Source of the DNA: Streptomyces flavotricini
Lineage (GTDB): Bacteria; Actinomycetota; Actinomycetes; Streptomycetales; Streptomycetaceae
Assembly (NCBI RefSeq): GCF_020639365.1
Contig: NZ_JAINUL010000001.1
Location: forward strand, 4,305,309-4,369,308
Length of the DNA stretch: 64,000 nucleotides
Direction of reading: 5' to 3'
Within the stretch, counting starts at the first letter, position 1. Every line of letters starts with the position of its first letter. The notes below the pieces were generated by a model that saw only the letters and a program-made list of their open reading frames with translations, ran no database searches and was not told the origin of the DNA. Below are positions 47,939-56,280 of the stretch, in pieces. Position numbers and translations under genes: made by a program.

Positions 47939-48790
47939 GTGCACCGGTTTCTCCTGACCCCGCGCTGGTGGGGGATCAACGTCTTCGTCGCGCTCGCCGT
48001 TCCCGTCTGCCTGTTCATGGGCACCTGGCAGCTCGGCCGGTTCGAGGACCGCGTCGACAGCCACAAGGAGGCGACCGCCGGACGGCCCGCCGCCGAGGCC
48101 GCCGCACCGCTGGAGTCGCTGCTCCCGGTGGACAAGGAGACCTCCGGGCGCCTCGCCTCCGCCTCCGGCGAGTACGCCGAGCAGCTGCTCGTCCCCGGGC
48201 GGCGGCTCGACGGCAAGGACGGCTTCTACGTCCTGACCCTGCTCAGGACCGACTCCGGCAAGGCCGTCCCGGTGGTCCGGGGCTGGCTGCCGGGCACCGC
48301 CGACGCGGCGAAGGCCCCGGCGGCGCCGGCCGGGCGGGTCGAGGTGACGGGCGCGCTCCAGGCGTCGGAGACCGCCACCAGCAAGGGCGTGTACGCCGAG
48401 GGCGGGCTGCCGGCCGGGCAGCTCGGGGTGATCGGGGCGGCCTCGCTGGTCAACCTCGTGCCGTACGAGTTCTACGACGCCTGGCTGACGGTGCAGACCC
48501 CGGCGGACGGGCTGACCCCGGTGCCGGCGCAGGCGCCGAACAACACCGGGCTGGACCTGAAGGCCTTCCAGAACCTCGGCTACACCGGCGAGTGGTTCGT
48601 CTTCGCCGCGTTCGTGCTGTTCATGTGGTTCCGGCTCTACCGCCGCGAGGTGGAGACCCTGCGCGATGCCGAGGCGGGGCTGCTGCCGGAGGCCGCCGAC
48701 CGGTCGCCGGAGCCCCCCGCCGCGGCATCGACCGCTGCCCCGGCCCCGGCCTCGACCACCGCTACGGCTTCGGCGCGTCCAGCGGAATGA
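47939..48790 (+). CDS. SURF1-family cytochrome oxidase biogenesis protein
   Basis: 283 residues from GTG 47939. An N-terminal membrane helix (LTPRWWGINVFVALAVPVC) begins the protein, and a second helix sits near residues 218-236 (EWFVFAAFVLFMWF). Between lie the SURF1 features: WQLGRFEDR, LLVPGRRLDGKDGFYVLTLL and VVRGWLPG. It assists assembly of the cytochrome c oxidase haem a centre. The Ala/Pro-rich C-terminal 40 residues are low complexity. TACGGT 6 nt before the GTG could be a leaderless -10. The 3' end overlaps the convergent gene by 29 bp. Confidence 0.85.
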   Translation: MHRFLLTPRWWGINVFVALAVPVCLFMGTWQLGRFEDRVDSHKEATAGRPAAEAAAPLESLLPVDKETSGRLASASGEYAEQLLVPGRRLDGKDGFYVLTLLRTDSGKAVPVVRGWLPGTADAAKAPAAPAGRVEVTGALQASETATSKGVYAEGGLPAGQLGVIGAASLVNLVPYEFYDAWLTVQTPADGLTPVPAQAPNNTGLDLKAFQNLGYTGEWFVFAAFVLFMWFRLYRREVETLRDAEAGLLPEAADRSPEPPAAASTAAPAPASTTATASARPAE

Positions 48791-49850
48791 CGCCCGTCCG
48801 GTAGACCGTTCCCCCGCAGGCCGCGGGGATCGTCGTCTGCGTGGTCGGCGCGCCCGGCAGCGCCGTGTGCGGGGTGTGCGTCACCTCCACCCCGGCCGGC
48901 TCCGGGGCCTTGGCTCCCGTGTCCGGCTCCTGGCCCGTGGCGCGGGCCGCCGTGCCCTGTCCGCCTTCCGGGGCGCCCACCGGGGGCTTGGTCACCGGAT
49001 CGGGCGTGGCCGCCGGGCAGGACTGCGCGGAGGGCACCCACGCGAAGCGCACCTCGTACGCCGTGTACGGCTGGAGCAGCAGCAGCGGCGTCTCCGCCGA
49101 GGGGTCGGGGAGCCCGGCCGCCGGATCCCCCGCCGTGTGGCCGACCACGGTGACCCCCGAGGCCTGGCCCGGCGCCGACACCGAGGCCGCCGTCACGGTG
49201 TCCGGGCCGACGACCGTGCAGCCGCGCGCCGAGACGTTGGTGACCTTGAAACTGCCGTACACCTTGCCGTCGGTCTCCGGGGCCCTGGCACTGCCCTGCA
49301 CCCCGAGCTGCTCCGCGCTGCACCCGGGCACGCCGGGCGCCGCGCCCACCGGGGGCTGCGGGCCGGTGCCGGCCGAGGCCCCCGCCGTGGCGCCCGCGGC
49401 GTCCGGGCCGGCGCTGCCGCCGGTCGGGGCTCCGCCCTCCTGCGGGTCGGGCCGCTCGCCGGCGCCGCCGGTCTCCGCTTCCTTGCCTGCGGCCTTGCCG
49501 GGCCGGGGCCGCGCGCCCGCGCCGTCCTGGTGCGGATCGGAGGTTCCGCCGCCGGCCGCCGTTCCGGGCTGCTCGCCGTGCCCGGCCATCGCGGAGTGGT
49601 CCGCGGCGGAGCCCTCGCCGCCGGTGATGTGCAGGTGCAGGGCCGCCGGGACGGCCGTCCCGGCGAGCAGCACGGCCGCCACCGCCCCGATGACGGCCTG
49701 CCGCTTGCGGGTCCGGCGTACGGGGACCGCGTACTGCAGCCGCTCCAGCGCGCCCGCGGACGGCTCCAGGCCCTCGACGGCTCCGCGCAGCAGGCTCCGC
49801 AGCGCCTCTTCCTCGCCCGCCCCGCCCGGCGGAGTGTGGTCGTCCTTCAT
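48762..49850 (-). CDS. Membrane-anchored protein linked to the ECF sigma factor (anti-sigma-like)
   Basis: 362 residues, ATG overlapping the sigma gene stop (ATGA). The first 50 residues are a helical cytosolic part (EEEALRSLLRGAVEGLEPSAGALERLQ), followed by one membrane helix (AVIGAVAAVLLAGTAVPAAL) and an external part. The external part has a 70-residue Pro/Gly/Ala linker and a beta-rich domain with four Cys (PGCSAEQ, RGCTVVG, AQSCPAA, PAACGGT), probably two disulfides. The layout (cytosolic helix, TM, secreted sensor) and the coupling to the sigma gene suggest a membrane-bound regulator, although no zinc-binding HxxxCxxC anti-sigma motif is present. The function remains open. Confidence 0.65.
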   Translation of the reverse strand: MKDDHTPPGGAGEEEALRSLLRGAVEGLEPSAGALERLQYAVPVRRTRKRQAVIGAVAAVLLAGTAVPAALHLHITGGEGSAADHSAMAGHGEQPGTAAGGGTSDPHQDGAGARPRPGKAAGKEAETGGAGERPDPQEGGAPTGGSAGPDAAGATAGASAGTGPQPPVGAAPGVPGCSAEQLGVQGSARAPETDGKVYGSFKVTNVSARGCTVVGPDTVTAASVSAPGQASGVTVVGHTAGDPAAGLPDPSAETPLLLLQPYTAYEVRFAWVPSAQSCPAATPDPVTKPPVGAPEGGQGTAARATGQEPDTGAKAPEPAGVEVTHTPHTALPGAPTTQTTIPAACGGTVYRTGVIPLDAPKP

Positions 49851-50629
49851 GACTGCGCAGCCTCCATCGCCACCCGCAGCGCGGCAATGCCCCGCGATCC
49901 GTACGCCTTGACCGAGCCGAGCGAGACGCCGAGCGTCTCGGCGACCTGGGCCTCCGTCATGTCCGCGAAGTACCGCAGCACCAGCACCTCGCGCTGACGC
50001 CGCTGGAGCCCCCGCATCGCCTTGATGAGATCGTCCCGTTCCAGCTGGTCGTACGCGCCCTCTTCGGCACTGGCCATGTCCGGCATCGGCTTCGAGAGCA
50101 GCTTGAGGCCGAGGATGCGGCGGCGCAGCGCGGAGCGCGAGAGGTTCACGACGGTCTGGCGCAGATACGCCAGTGTCTTGTCCCGATCGCGAACCCGGTT
50201 GCGCGCCGAGTGGACCCGGATGAACGCCTCCTGGACGACGTCCTCGCAGGAGGCGGTGTCGTCGAGGAGCAGCGCCGCCAGGCCGAGCAGCGAGCGGTAG
50301 TGGGCCTGGTAGGTCTCGGTGAGGTGGTCGACCGTGGTCCCGGCGACGACGGCCGGCTCGGCGGCAGCGGCGGCAGCGGCGGATGCGGCACCGGTGGACC
50401 GGGCGGCCGCCTCTTCCCCGTTCCCCTCGGCCCCCGCGCTATCGCGGGGCGCGGGCACGCGGCCGCCCAAGGTCGGTACGGCGGAGGGGACGGTGATCGG
50501 CGCCGCGCCCGCCGGAACAGGAACGATCACGGGGAACCCGCCGGTCGCGGGCGTACGGAAAGGCCGGCGCGGCACACCGGGTGCGCTGCGCGCCGCAACG
50601 ACGGCGAAGTCGAGAAGTGCCTCTGCCAC
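49847..50629 (-). CDS. ECF RNA polymerase sigma factor (SigE family)
   Basis: 260 residues; the start is uncertain because the first about 95 residues are Pro/Ala low complexity. The sigma2 region is LTETYQAHYRSLLGLAALLLDD with EDVVQEAFIRVHSARNRVRD; sigma4 ends with QRREVLVLRYFADMTEAQ-type sequence, VAETLGVSLGSVKAYGSRGIAALR as the helix-turn-helix. Internal GTG codons near residue 92 (AVVAGTTVDHL) could be the true start, giving about 165 residues, closer to the family norm. It precedes the membrane-anchored regulator with a 4-nt overlap. Confidence 0.85.
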   Translation of the reverse strand: MAEALLDFAVVAARSAPGVPRRPFRTPATGGFPVIVPVPAGAAPITVPSAVPTLGGRVPAPRDSAGAEGNGEEAAARSTGAASAAAAAAAEPAVVAGTTVDHLTETYQAHYRSLLGLAALLLDDTASCEDVVQEAFIRVHSARNRVRDRDKTLAYLRQTVVNLSRSALRRRILGLKLLSKPMPDMASAEEGAYDQLERDDLIKAMRGLQRRQREVLVLRYFADMTEAQVAETLGVSLGSVKAYGSRGIAALRVAMEAAQS

Positions 50630-50771
50630 GCCAGTTGGACACGCGTCCCCCCACCAGGGTTGTACGCGTGAGGCCGCCTCACCAGCAAAATCCCCATAGC
50701 CCTCATGCGTACCCGCTCTTCCTGATTGCCCCGCCCGTCCAGGCGGCAGTCAGGCCATCACCTTGATCAAG

Positions 50772-50787
50772 GGATCAGCTCTGATCC
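50772..50787. other. 16-bp near-perfect palindrome downstream of asd
   Basis: GGATCAGCTCTGATCC, arms GGATCAG and CTGATCC with a 2-nt centre. It lies 12 bp beyond the asd stop and about 140 bp upstream of the sigma-factor start. It could be a weak terminator or an operator for the sigma gene. Confidence 0.35.
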
Positions 50788-50798
50788 TACAAAGTGAA

Positions 50799-51875
50799 TT
50801 ACGCGAATTCACCAGCGATCAGTTCCGCGATCCGCGTGGCGTTCAGGGCGGCCCCGTTGCGGAGGTTGTCCGCGCAGACGAAGAACTCCAGCGAGCGCGG
50901 ATCGTCGAGCGAGACCCGCAGCCGCCCCACCCACGCCGGATCCGTCCCCGCGGCGTCCACCGGCGTCGGGAACTCCCCGGCCGCCGGGTCGTCCACGACG
51001 ACCACGCCGGGCGCGGCCTCCAGGATCTCCCGGGCGTGCGGGGCGTCCACCTCGGCCTCGAACCGCGCCCGTACGCTCAGCGAATGCCCGGTCAGGACGG
51101 GCACCTGTACGCAGGTCACCGCCACCGGGAGCGCGTCCAGGTGCAGGACCCGGCGGGTCTGCGCCCGTACGGCCAGCTCGTGCGAGGACCAGCCGCCTTC
51201 GCGCAGCTCGCCGGACCACGGCACCACGTTGAGGGCGAGCGGGGCCGCGAAGGGGCCGGCGTCCTCGCCGACGGCGCGGCGCACGTCCCCGGTCTGCTCG
51301 CCCAGCGAGGTCCCGGCGACGAGCGACAGCTGGCGGCGCAGCGTGTCGGAGCCGGCCCGCCCGGCCGCGCTCGCGGCCTGGTACGAGGACACGGTCAGGT
51401 CTGCCAGTGCGTACTCGGCGTGCAGCGCGCCCAGGGCCGCGATCATCGCGGCGGTGACGCAGTCCGGGCTCGCGACGATCCCGCGCGGCCGCGTCCGTAC
51501 GGCCAGCGCGTTGACCTCGGGCACCACCAGCGGCACCTCGGGGTCCTCGCGGAAGGCCGCGGACTGGTCGACGGCGACGGCCCCGCGCGTGACGACGACC
51601 GGAGCCCAGCGGGCCGAGATATCGACCGGGGTCAGGAACAGCACCACATCGCCCTGCCCGATGCCCTCGAAGGCGTCCTCGGTGAGGGCGAGCACCTCGC
51701 TCTCCTGCCCGCGCACGGCCAGCACGCGGCCGGCCGAGCGCCCGGAGGCGATCAGGCGTATGTCGCCCCAGACGTCCGCACGCTGGGACAGGATCTGGAG
51801 CACGACGGAGCCGACTGCTCCGGTCGCCCCGACCACGGCGAGCGCCGGAGCCGGGGTCGACCGGGTCTCGGTCAT
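50799..51875 (-). CDS. asd: Aspartate-semialdehyde dehydrogenase paralogue with changed active site
   Basis: 358 residues, ATG overlapping the ask stop. The NADP-binding loop is LAVVGATGAVGSVVLQIL. The catalytic Cys is in VASPDCVTAAM, where the usual Asn next to Cys is Asp. Gln is kept in SSYQAASAAG and His in VLTGHSLSVRARF. The substrate-carboxylate Arg that normally reads RVPV is Gln here (CVQVPVLTGHS; checked in the DNA, codon CAG). A second Asd elsewhere in the genome would normally supply the main activity. The conserved position beside ask suggests it is expressed, but its catalytic competence is doubtful. Confidence 0.82.
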   Translation of the reverse strand: MTETRSTPAPALAVVGATGAVGSVVLQILSQRADVWGDIRLIASGRSAGRVLAVRGQESEVLALTEDAFEGIGQGDVVLFLTPVDISARWAPVVVTRGAVAVDQSAAFREDPEVPLVVPEVNALAVRTRPRGIVASPDCVTAAMIAALGALHAEYALADLTVSSYQAASAAGRAGSDTLRRQLSLVAGTSLGEQTGDVRRAVGEDAGPFAAPLALNVVPWSGELREGGWSSHELAVRAQTRRVLHLDALPVAVTCVQVPVLTGHSLSVRARFEAEVDAPHAREILEAAPGVVVVDDPAAGEFPTPVDAAGTDPAWVGRLRVSLDDPRSLEFFVCADNLRNGAALNATRIAELIAGEFA

Positions 51876-53146
51876 CGTCCGGTGCCTCCGTAGACGACGG
51901 CCTCGTCGCTGTCGGAGTCGAGGCCGAAGGCGGTGTGCACGGCGCGGACGGCCTCGTTGACGTCGTCCTGGCGGGTCACGACCGAGATGCGGATCTCGGA
52001 GGTCGAGATCAGCTCGATGTTGACGCCCGCGTCGGACAGCGCCTGGAAGAAGGAGGCGGTGACGCCCGGGTTCGTCTTCATGCCCGCGCCGACCAGGGAG
52101 ATCTTTCCGATCTGGTCGTCGTAGCGCAGGGAGTCGAAGCCGATGGCGCCCTTGGCCTTCTCCAGCGCGTCGATGGCCTTGTGGCCCTCGGTCTTGGGGA
52201 GGGTGAAGGAGATGTCCGTCAGGCCCGTGGACGCGGCGGACACGTTCTGCACGATCATGTCGATGTTGATCTCGGCGTCCGCGATGGCGCGGAAGATCGC
52301 CGCGGCCTCGCCCGGCTTGTCCGGTACGCCGACGACCGTGATCTTGGCTTCGGAGACGTCGTGAGCGACTCCGGAGATGATGGCGTGCTCCACCTTCGCG
52401 TCCCCTTGCGGATTCTCGTTGCTGACCCAGGTGCCCGGCAGTCCCGAGAAGGACGAGCGGACGTGGATCGGGATGTTGTATCGGCGTGCGTACTCGACAC
52501 AGCGGTGCAGCAGCACCTTGGAACCGGAGGCGGCGAGCTCCAGCATGTCCTCGGAGGAGATCCAGTCGATCTTCCGGGCCTTCTTCACGACGCGGGGGTC
52601 CGCGGTGAAGACGCCGTCGACATCGGTGTAGATCTCGCAGACCTCGGCGTCCAGCGCCGCGGCGAGGGCGACGGCGGTCGTGTCCGAGCCGCCGCGGCCG
52701 AGGGTGGTGATGTCCTTGCTGTCCGCCGACACGCCCTGGAAGCCGGCGACGATGGCGATGTTGCCCTCGTCCAGCGCGGTGCGGATGCGGCCCGGCGTGA
52801 CATCGATGATGCGCGCTTTGTTGTGGACCGAGTCGGTGATGACGCCTGCCTGGCTGCCGGTGAACGACTGGGCCTCGTGGCCCAGGTTTTTGATCGCCAT
52901 GGCCAGCAGGGCCATGGAGATCCGCTCTCCGGCGGTCAGCAGCATGTCGAATTCACGCCCGGCAGGCATCGGGGATACCTGTTCGGCGAGATCGATCAGC
53001 TCGTCCGTCGTGTCGCCCATCGCGGAAACCACGACGACCACCTGGTGGCCGTTCTTCTTGGCGTCCACGATCCGCTTGGCGACGCGCTTGATGCCCTCGG
53101 CATCGGCTACGGAGGAGCCTCCGTACTTCTGCACGACAAGGCCCAC
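51872..53146 (-). CDS. ask: Aspartokinase (lysine/threonine pathway), ACT-domain containing
   Basis: 424 residues. The amino-acid kinase domain has KYGGSSVADAEGI, DDxLTAGE-like DMLLTAGERISMALLA, TLGRGGSDTTAVALAAAL and YTDVDGVFTADPR. Two ACT domains follow from about residue 265 (ITVVGVPDKPGEAAAIF, SLVGAGMKTNPGVTASFF), the site of feedback by Lys and Thr. The enzyme phosphorylates aspartate, the first step toward Lys, Met, Thr and Ile; aspartate also feeds the nitrous-acid branch of the fzm cluster. GTG at 52393 (codon 252) preceded by AAGGGGA fits the internal start of the regulatory beta subunit seen in Bacillus and Corynebacterium. Confidence 0.93.
   Translation of the reverse strand: MGLVVQKYGGSSVADAEGIKRVAKRIVDAKKNGHQVVVVVSAMGDTTDELIDLAEQVSPMPAGREFDMLLTAGERISMALLAMAIKNLGHEAQSFTGSQAGVITDSVHNKARIIDVTPGRIRTALDEGNIAIVAGFQGVSADSKDITTLGRGGSDTTAVALAAALDAEVCEIYTDVDGVFTADPRVVKKARKIDWISSEDMLELAASGSKVLLHRCVEYARRYNIPIHVRSSFSGLPGTWVSNENPQGDAKVEHAIISGVAHDVSEAKITVVGVPDKPGEAAAIFRAIADAEINIDMIVQNVSAASTGLTDISFTLPKTEGHKAIDALEKAKGAIGFDSLRYDDQIGKISLVGAGMKTNPGVTASFFQALSDAGVNIELISTSEIRISVVTRQDDVNEAVRAVHTAFGLDSDSDEAVVYGGTGR
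52391..52393 (-). promoter_or_regulatory. Possible internal start codon for the aspartokinase beta subunit
   Basis: GTG in frame at codon 252, preceded by AAGGGGA 8 nt upstream on the coding strand. The product would start VEHAIISGVAHDVSEAK and comprise 173 residues, i.e. only the regulatory ACT part, as in other alpha-beta aspartokinases. Confidence 0.5.
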
Positions 53147-53379
53147 GTGCGCTCCTCGCTCAATCCAGTACTGCGGTCGCGGGCCAGTCTAACGAGCGAC
53201 CGCGATGCGGCCGACGCGTACCACATCATGAGACATTCGGTTCACCCCGTGATCATGGCGGGCTGCCGTCGCATGGCCGGCGGGCCCGTCCGGCGTAAAA
53301 TGATCTGCGGCATGCCACGCAAGGGTTCTCCTGCCCGTCCACCCTGTCTCGGTTCGCTTTCCGACAGGAGGAAAGAACG

Positions 53380-54291
53380 ATGAACCACACGCGTCGCATC
53401 ACGCTCATGGCCACCCTGCTGGCCTCTTCCGTGGCCCTCGCCCCGGCCGCGGCCGCCCTGGGGACCACGGCCGGAACGGCCGCCGCGCCCACGGGCGGCC
53501 AGTGCTCCCTCCAGAAGAGCGGGGGCAAGTCCGACAGCAGCGCCCGCTTCACGCTCACGGGCTCCGGATTCAACGGGTCCAAGAAGGTCACCGTCACCTC
53601 CGAAGACGGTCAGAGCAGAACGGTCGGGGTGTCGAAGTCCGGGAACTTCCAGGCCAAGCACCTGCCTTACGGCCAGTACAGCGCCACCCCGGGCCAGGGT
53701 TCCGCGGTGAAGTGCACCTCACCGGCGAAGCCTGCCGGCGACACGGGCACGGACACGGGCAAGGCCAAGACGCCCGAGGAGCAGTACGCCGCGGGCCGCA
53801 AGGCCGGATTCGACTCGACGAAGGCCAGCTGCGAGACCAAGCCGAAGGCTCCCGGCCTGGCCGCGGTCGACCCGAACTTCGAGAAGGGCTACAACGACGG
53901 CTCGGCGGAGGCCCTCAAGGCCTTCTGCGGGACCGGGACCAAGCCGCAGGAGCCCAACACCTCGGCCGCACAGGTCACCACGGTGACCGCCACGGCCACC
54001 CCGGCCAGTGGCACGGTGCCGTGCACCCCGTCGGCGGTGATCAACTTCAGTGCGGCCATCACATCCACGAGCGCCGGACAGGTCATCTACCGCTGGACCC
54101 GGGACGACGGCGCAGTCGGGCAGTCCGAGGTCATCACCTTCGACGCCCCGGGGACCAAGACGGTCAGCGACACGTGGACCAGGGGAGGCGCCGCCGGAAC
54201 CAAGCTGACGGGCTGGGAGAAGGTCCAGATCCAGAAGCCCAACGTCGGCAAGGAGTCCAACCAGGCGACGTTCAGCCTGACGTGCTCCTGA
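53380..54291 (+). CDS. Secreted protein of unknown function
   Basis: 303 residues with a signal peptide (MNHTRRITLMATLLASSVAL, cleavage probably after AAAALG or AAA). GGAGGAAAG precedes the ATG. The mature part has an Ig-like beta region (KKVTVTSEDGQSRTVGVSKSG), a Lys/Thr/Ala linker, a segment EEQYAAGRKAGFDSTKASCETK with paired Cys (about residues 148 and 187), and a C-terminal Ig-like domain ending FSLTCS. It is a cell-wall or extracellular protein; I recognise no enzyme motif. The 233 bp before it, next to divergent ask, hold no gene but should hold both promoters. Confidence 0.65.
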   Translation: MNHTRRITLMATLLASSVALAPAAAALGTTAGTAAAPTGGQCSLQKSGGKSDSSARFTLTGSGFNGSKKVTVTSEDGQSRTVGVSKSGNFQAKHLPYGQYSATPGQGSAVKCTSPAKPAGDTGTDTGKAKTPEEQYAAGRKAGFDSTKASCETKPKAPGLAAVDPNFEKGYNDGSAEALKAFCGTGTKPQEPNTSAAQVTTVTATATPASGTVPCTPSAVINFSAAITSTSAGQVIYRWTRDDGAVGQSEVITFDAPGTKTVSDTWTRGGAAGTKLTGWEKVQIQKPNVGKESNQATFSLTCS

Positions 54292-54318
54292 TCCCGACCA
54301 CACATCCCGACCGCACCT

Positions 54319-54355
54319 GAGCGGTCCGCCCGGCCTCCGGCCGGGCGGACCGCTC
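54319..54355. terminator. Strong bidirectional hairpin terminator
   Basis: A 17-bp perfect stem, GAGCGGTCCGCCCGGCC with GGCCGGGCGGACCGCTC, and a 3-nt loop TCC, between the secreted-protein gene (+) and the convergent DUF5063 gene (-). Confidence 0.88.
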
Positions 54356-54364
54356 GCCCGTTCG

Positions 54365-55039
54365 CTAACCCTCGACTACGCGCTGGCGCGCCGGAGCGCG
54401 GCCGATGGTGCCGAGCTCCTCGGCCATCACCCGGCCGGCCTGCTCGGCGAGGTCGTCCTCGGCCAGGTCCTCGTCGGTGTCCAGGCCGTCCAGGGCCTCC
54501 AGCGGCTGGTCCAGCCGTACGTGCGCGATCAGCGACTGGAGGGCGCGCAGGGTGGCCGAGGCCGTCGGGCCCCAGTTGGTGAAGTACGAGAACTGCCACC
54601 ACCACAGCGCCTCCGTGACGCGGCCCGACTGGTGGTGGATGAGCCCGTGCCGCAGGTCGGCGACCACATCGGCCAGGTCGTCGGAGATCCGGTGGGCGAC
54701 CGGAGCCTTGCGCGGCTCGTAGGGGTCGAAGACCTCGGAGTAGACGTCGACCGGCTCCAGCATGATCGCGAACCGCTCGCGCAGGTCGTCCACGTCCGGC
54801 TCCGGGCCGAGGTCGGGCTCGTAGCGCTCGTCGGGCAGGACGTCCTGGTACGCGCCCAGCCGGCCGCCCGCCAGCAGCAGCTGGGACACCTCCAGGAGGA
54901 GGAAGGGCACCGCGCTGTCCGGGTCCTCGCCCTTGGCCACCTCGGTGACCGCGACGATGAAGGACTCGATCTGGTCTGCGATCTGGACGGCGAAGTCGTC
55001 CGGATCCTGGCCCAGGGCGTGCAGCGTTGCGTCAGACAT
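54365..55039 (-). CDS. DUF5063-domain protein
   Basis: 224 residues from ATG 55039. The central region from AHRISDDLADVVADLRHGLIH to WWWQFSYFTNWGPTASATLRAL matches the DUF5063 family of actinobacteria (conserved WxxxF-xxWG). The protein is acidic, with several short helices and no transmembrane segment. The start overlaps the recR stop by 8 nt, so the two are translationally coupled. That gene order (DUF5063 after recR) is common in streptomycetes, but no function is established. Confidence 0.7.
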   Translation of the reverse strand: MSDATLHALGQDPDDFAVQIADQIESFIVAVTEVAKGEDPDSAVPFLLLEVSQLLLAGGRLGAYQDVLPDERYEPDLGPEPDVDDLRERFAIMLEPVDVYSEVFDPYEPRKAPVAHRISDDLADVVADLRHGLIHHQSGRVTEALWWWQFSYFTNWGPTASATLRALQSLIAHVRLDQPLEALDGLDTDEDLAEDDLAEQAGRVMAEELGTIGRAPARQRVVEG

Positions 55040-55631
55040 CGAGAAGTCGCCTTCCTTCAAAGGCCCGCCCGAGCGTGACCTCGTCCGCGTACTCCAGATC
55101 TCCCCCGACGGGGAGCCCGCTGGCCAGGCGGGTGACCTTCAGGCCCATCGGCTTGATCATGCGGGCGAGGTACGTGGCGGTCGCCTCGCCCTCCAGGTTC
55201 GGGTCGGTGGCGAGGATCAGCTCGGTCACCTCGCCGTCCGCGAGGCGCGCCAGCAGCTCGCGGATGCGCAGGTCGTCCGGGCCGACGCCCTCGATCGGGC
55301 TGATGGCGCCGCCGAGGACGTGGTACCGGCCCCGGAACTCGCGGGTCCGCTCGATCGCGACGACGTCCTTCGGCTCCTCCACCACACAGATGACCGTGGT
55401 GTCGCGGCGCGGGTCGCGGCAGATGTTGCACCGTTCCTCCTGCGCCACGTTCCCGCACACCGCGCAGAACCGGACCTTGTCCTTGACCTCCAGCAGCGCG
55501 TGCGCGAGGCGGCGGACGTCGGTGGGCTCGGCCTGCAGGATGTGGAAGGCGATCCGCTGCGCGCTCTTGGGCCCGACGCCGGGCAGCCTGCCCAGTTCGT
55601 CGATCAGGTCCTGGACCACGCCTTCGTACAC
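55032..55631 (-). CDS. recR: Recombination mediator protein RecR
   Basis: 199 residues, GTG start. An N-terminal helix-hairpin-helix (GRLPGVGPKSAQRIAFHIL), a C4 zinc finger (FCAVCGNVAQEERCNIC) and a Toprim domain (VICVVEEPKDVVAIERT and DPNLEGEATATYLARM) are in the expected order. It loads RecA with RecF/RecO at ssDNA gaps. Partner ybaB lies 38 bp upstream on the same strand, the classical pair. Length equals that of E. coli RecR. Confidence 0.95.
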   Translation of the reverse strand: MYEGVVQDLIDELGRLPGVGPKSAQRIAFHILQAEPTDVRRLAHALLEVKDKVRFCAVCGNVAQEERCNICRDPRRDTTVICVVEEPKDVVAIERTREFRGRYHVLGGAISPIEGVGPDDLRIRELLARLADGEVTELILATDPNLEGEATATYLARMIKPMGLKVTRLASGLPVGGDLEYADEVTLGRAFEGRRLLDV

Positions 55632-55668
55632 GGACTGCCTTCTTTCGCTATGGGGTTCGGGGGGAGGA

Positions 55669-56013
55669 CTAGAACGGGAGGCCGGGGATGCCGCTGCCGC
55701 CGCCCAGTCCCTGGGCGAGCGGGCCGAGCTTCTCCTGCTGGAGCGCCTGGGCGTTCTCGTTGGCGGCCTGGACCGCCGCGACGACCAGGTCGGCGAGGGT
55801 CTCGGTGTCCGCCGGGTCCACCGCCTTCGGGTCGATCACCAGCGCACGCAGTTCACCGGAGCCGGTGACGGTCGCCTTCACGAGGCCGCCGCCCGCCTGG
55901 CCCTCGACCTCGGCCTGCGCGAGCGCCTCCTGGGCCGCGGCGAGGTCCTGCTGCATCTTCTGGGCCTGCTGGAGCAGCTGCTGCATGTTGGGCTGGCCAC
56001 CACCGGGAATCAC
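55669..56013 (-). CDS. YbaB/EbfC nucleoid-associated protein
   Basis: 114 residues, GTG start. The N-terminal helix NMQQLLQQAQKMQQDLAAAQ and the beta-rich core (GGLVKATVTGSGELRALVIDPKAV) match the YbaB/EbfC family of DNA-binding dimers. The Gly/Pro-rich C-terminus ends GIPGLPF. It is co-transcribed with recR, and the usual partner order ybaB-recR is kept. The dnaX gene often upstream is not present; a divergent gene starts at 56281. Confidence 0.9.
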   Translation of the reverse strand: MIPGGGQPNMQQLLQQAQKMQQDLAAAQEALAQAEVEGQAGGGLVKATVTGSGELRALVIDPKAVDPADTETLADLVVAAVQAANENAQALQQEKLGPLAQGLGGGSGIPGLPF

Positions 56014-56280
56014 AGGTCACTCACTCCGTCGCGTCGGTCCAAGACTGGGTCAGCTTGGTCAATCCGAGCCTACGTGCTCCCCGCGCGGCGCGCTCTACGC
56101 CGTCAGGACCAACTCTTTCGAGTGAGAGACGGGGCGTGCGCGTACCTGATGGAGACCTCCTTGCAGGCGGAAAACCGGGGATTCGTCGCCCATCGGCCGC
56201 CATTCGAAGGTAGGAAGAGCATGCGCATCATTGCGCACACGCGCACCACCACACGTCAGCGCAGGCAGAGGGAGTGCCGG

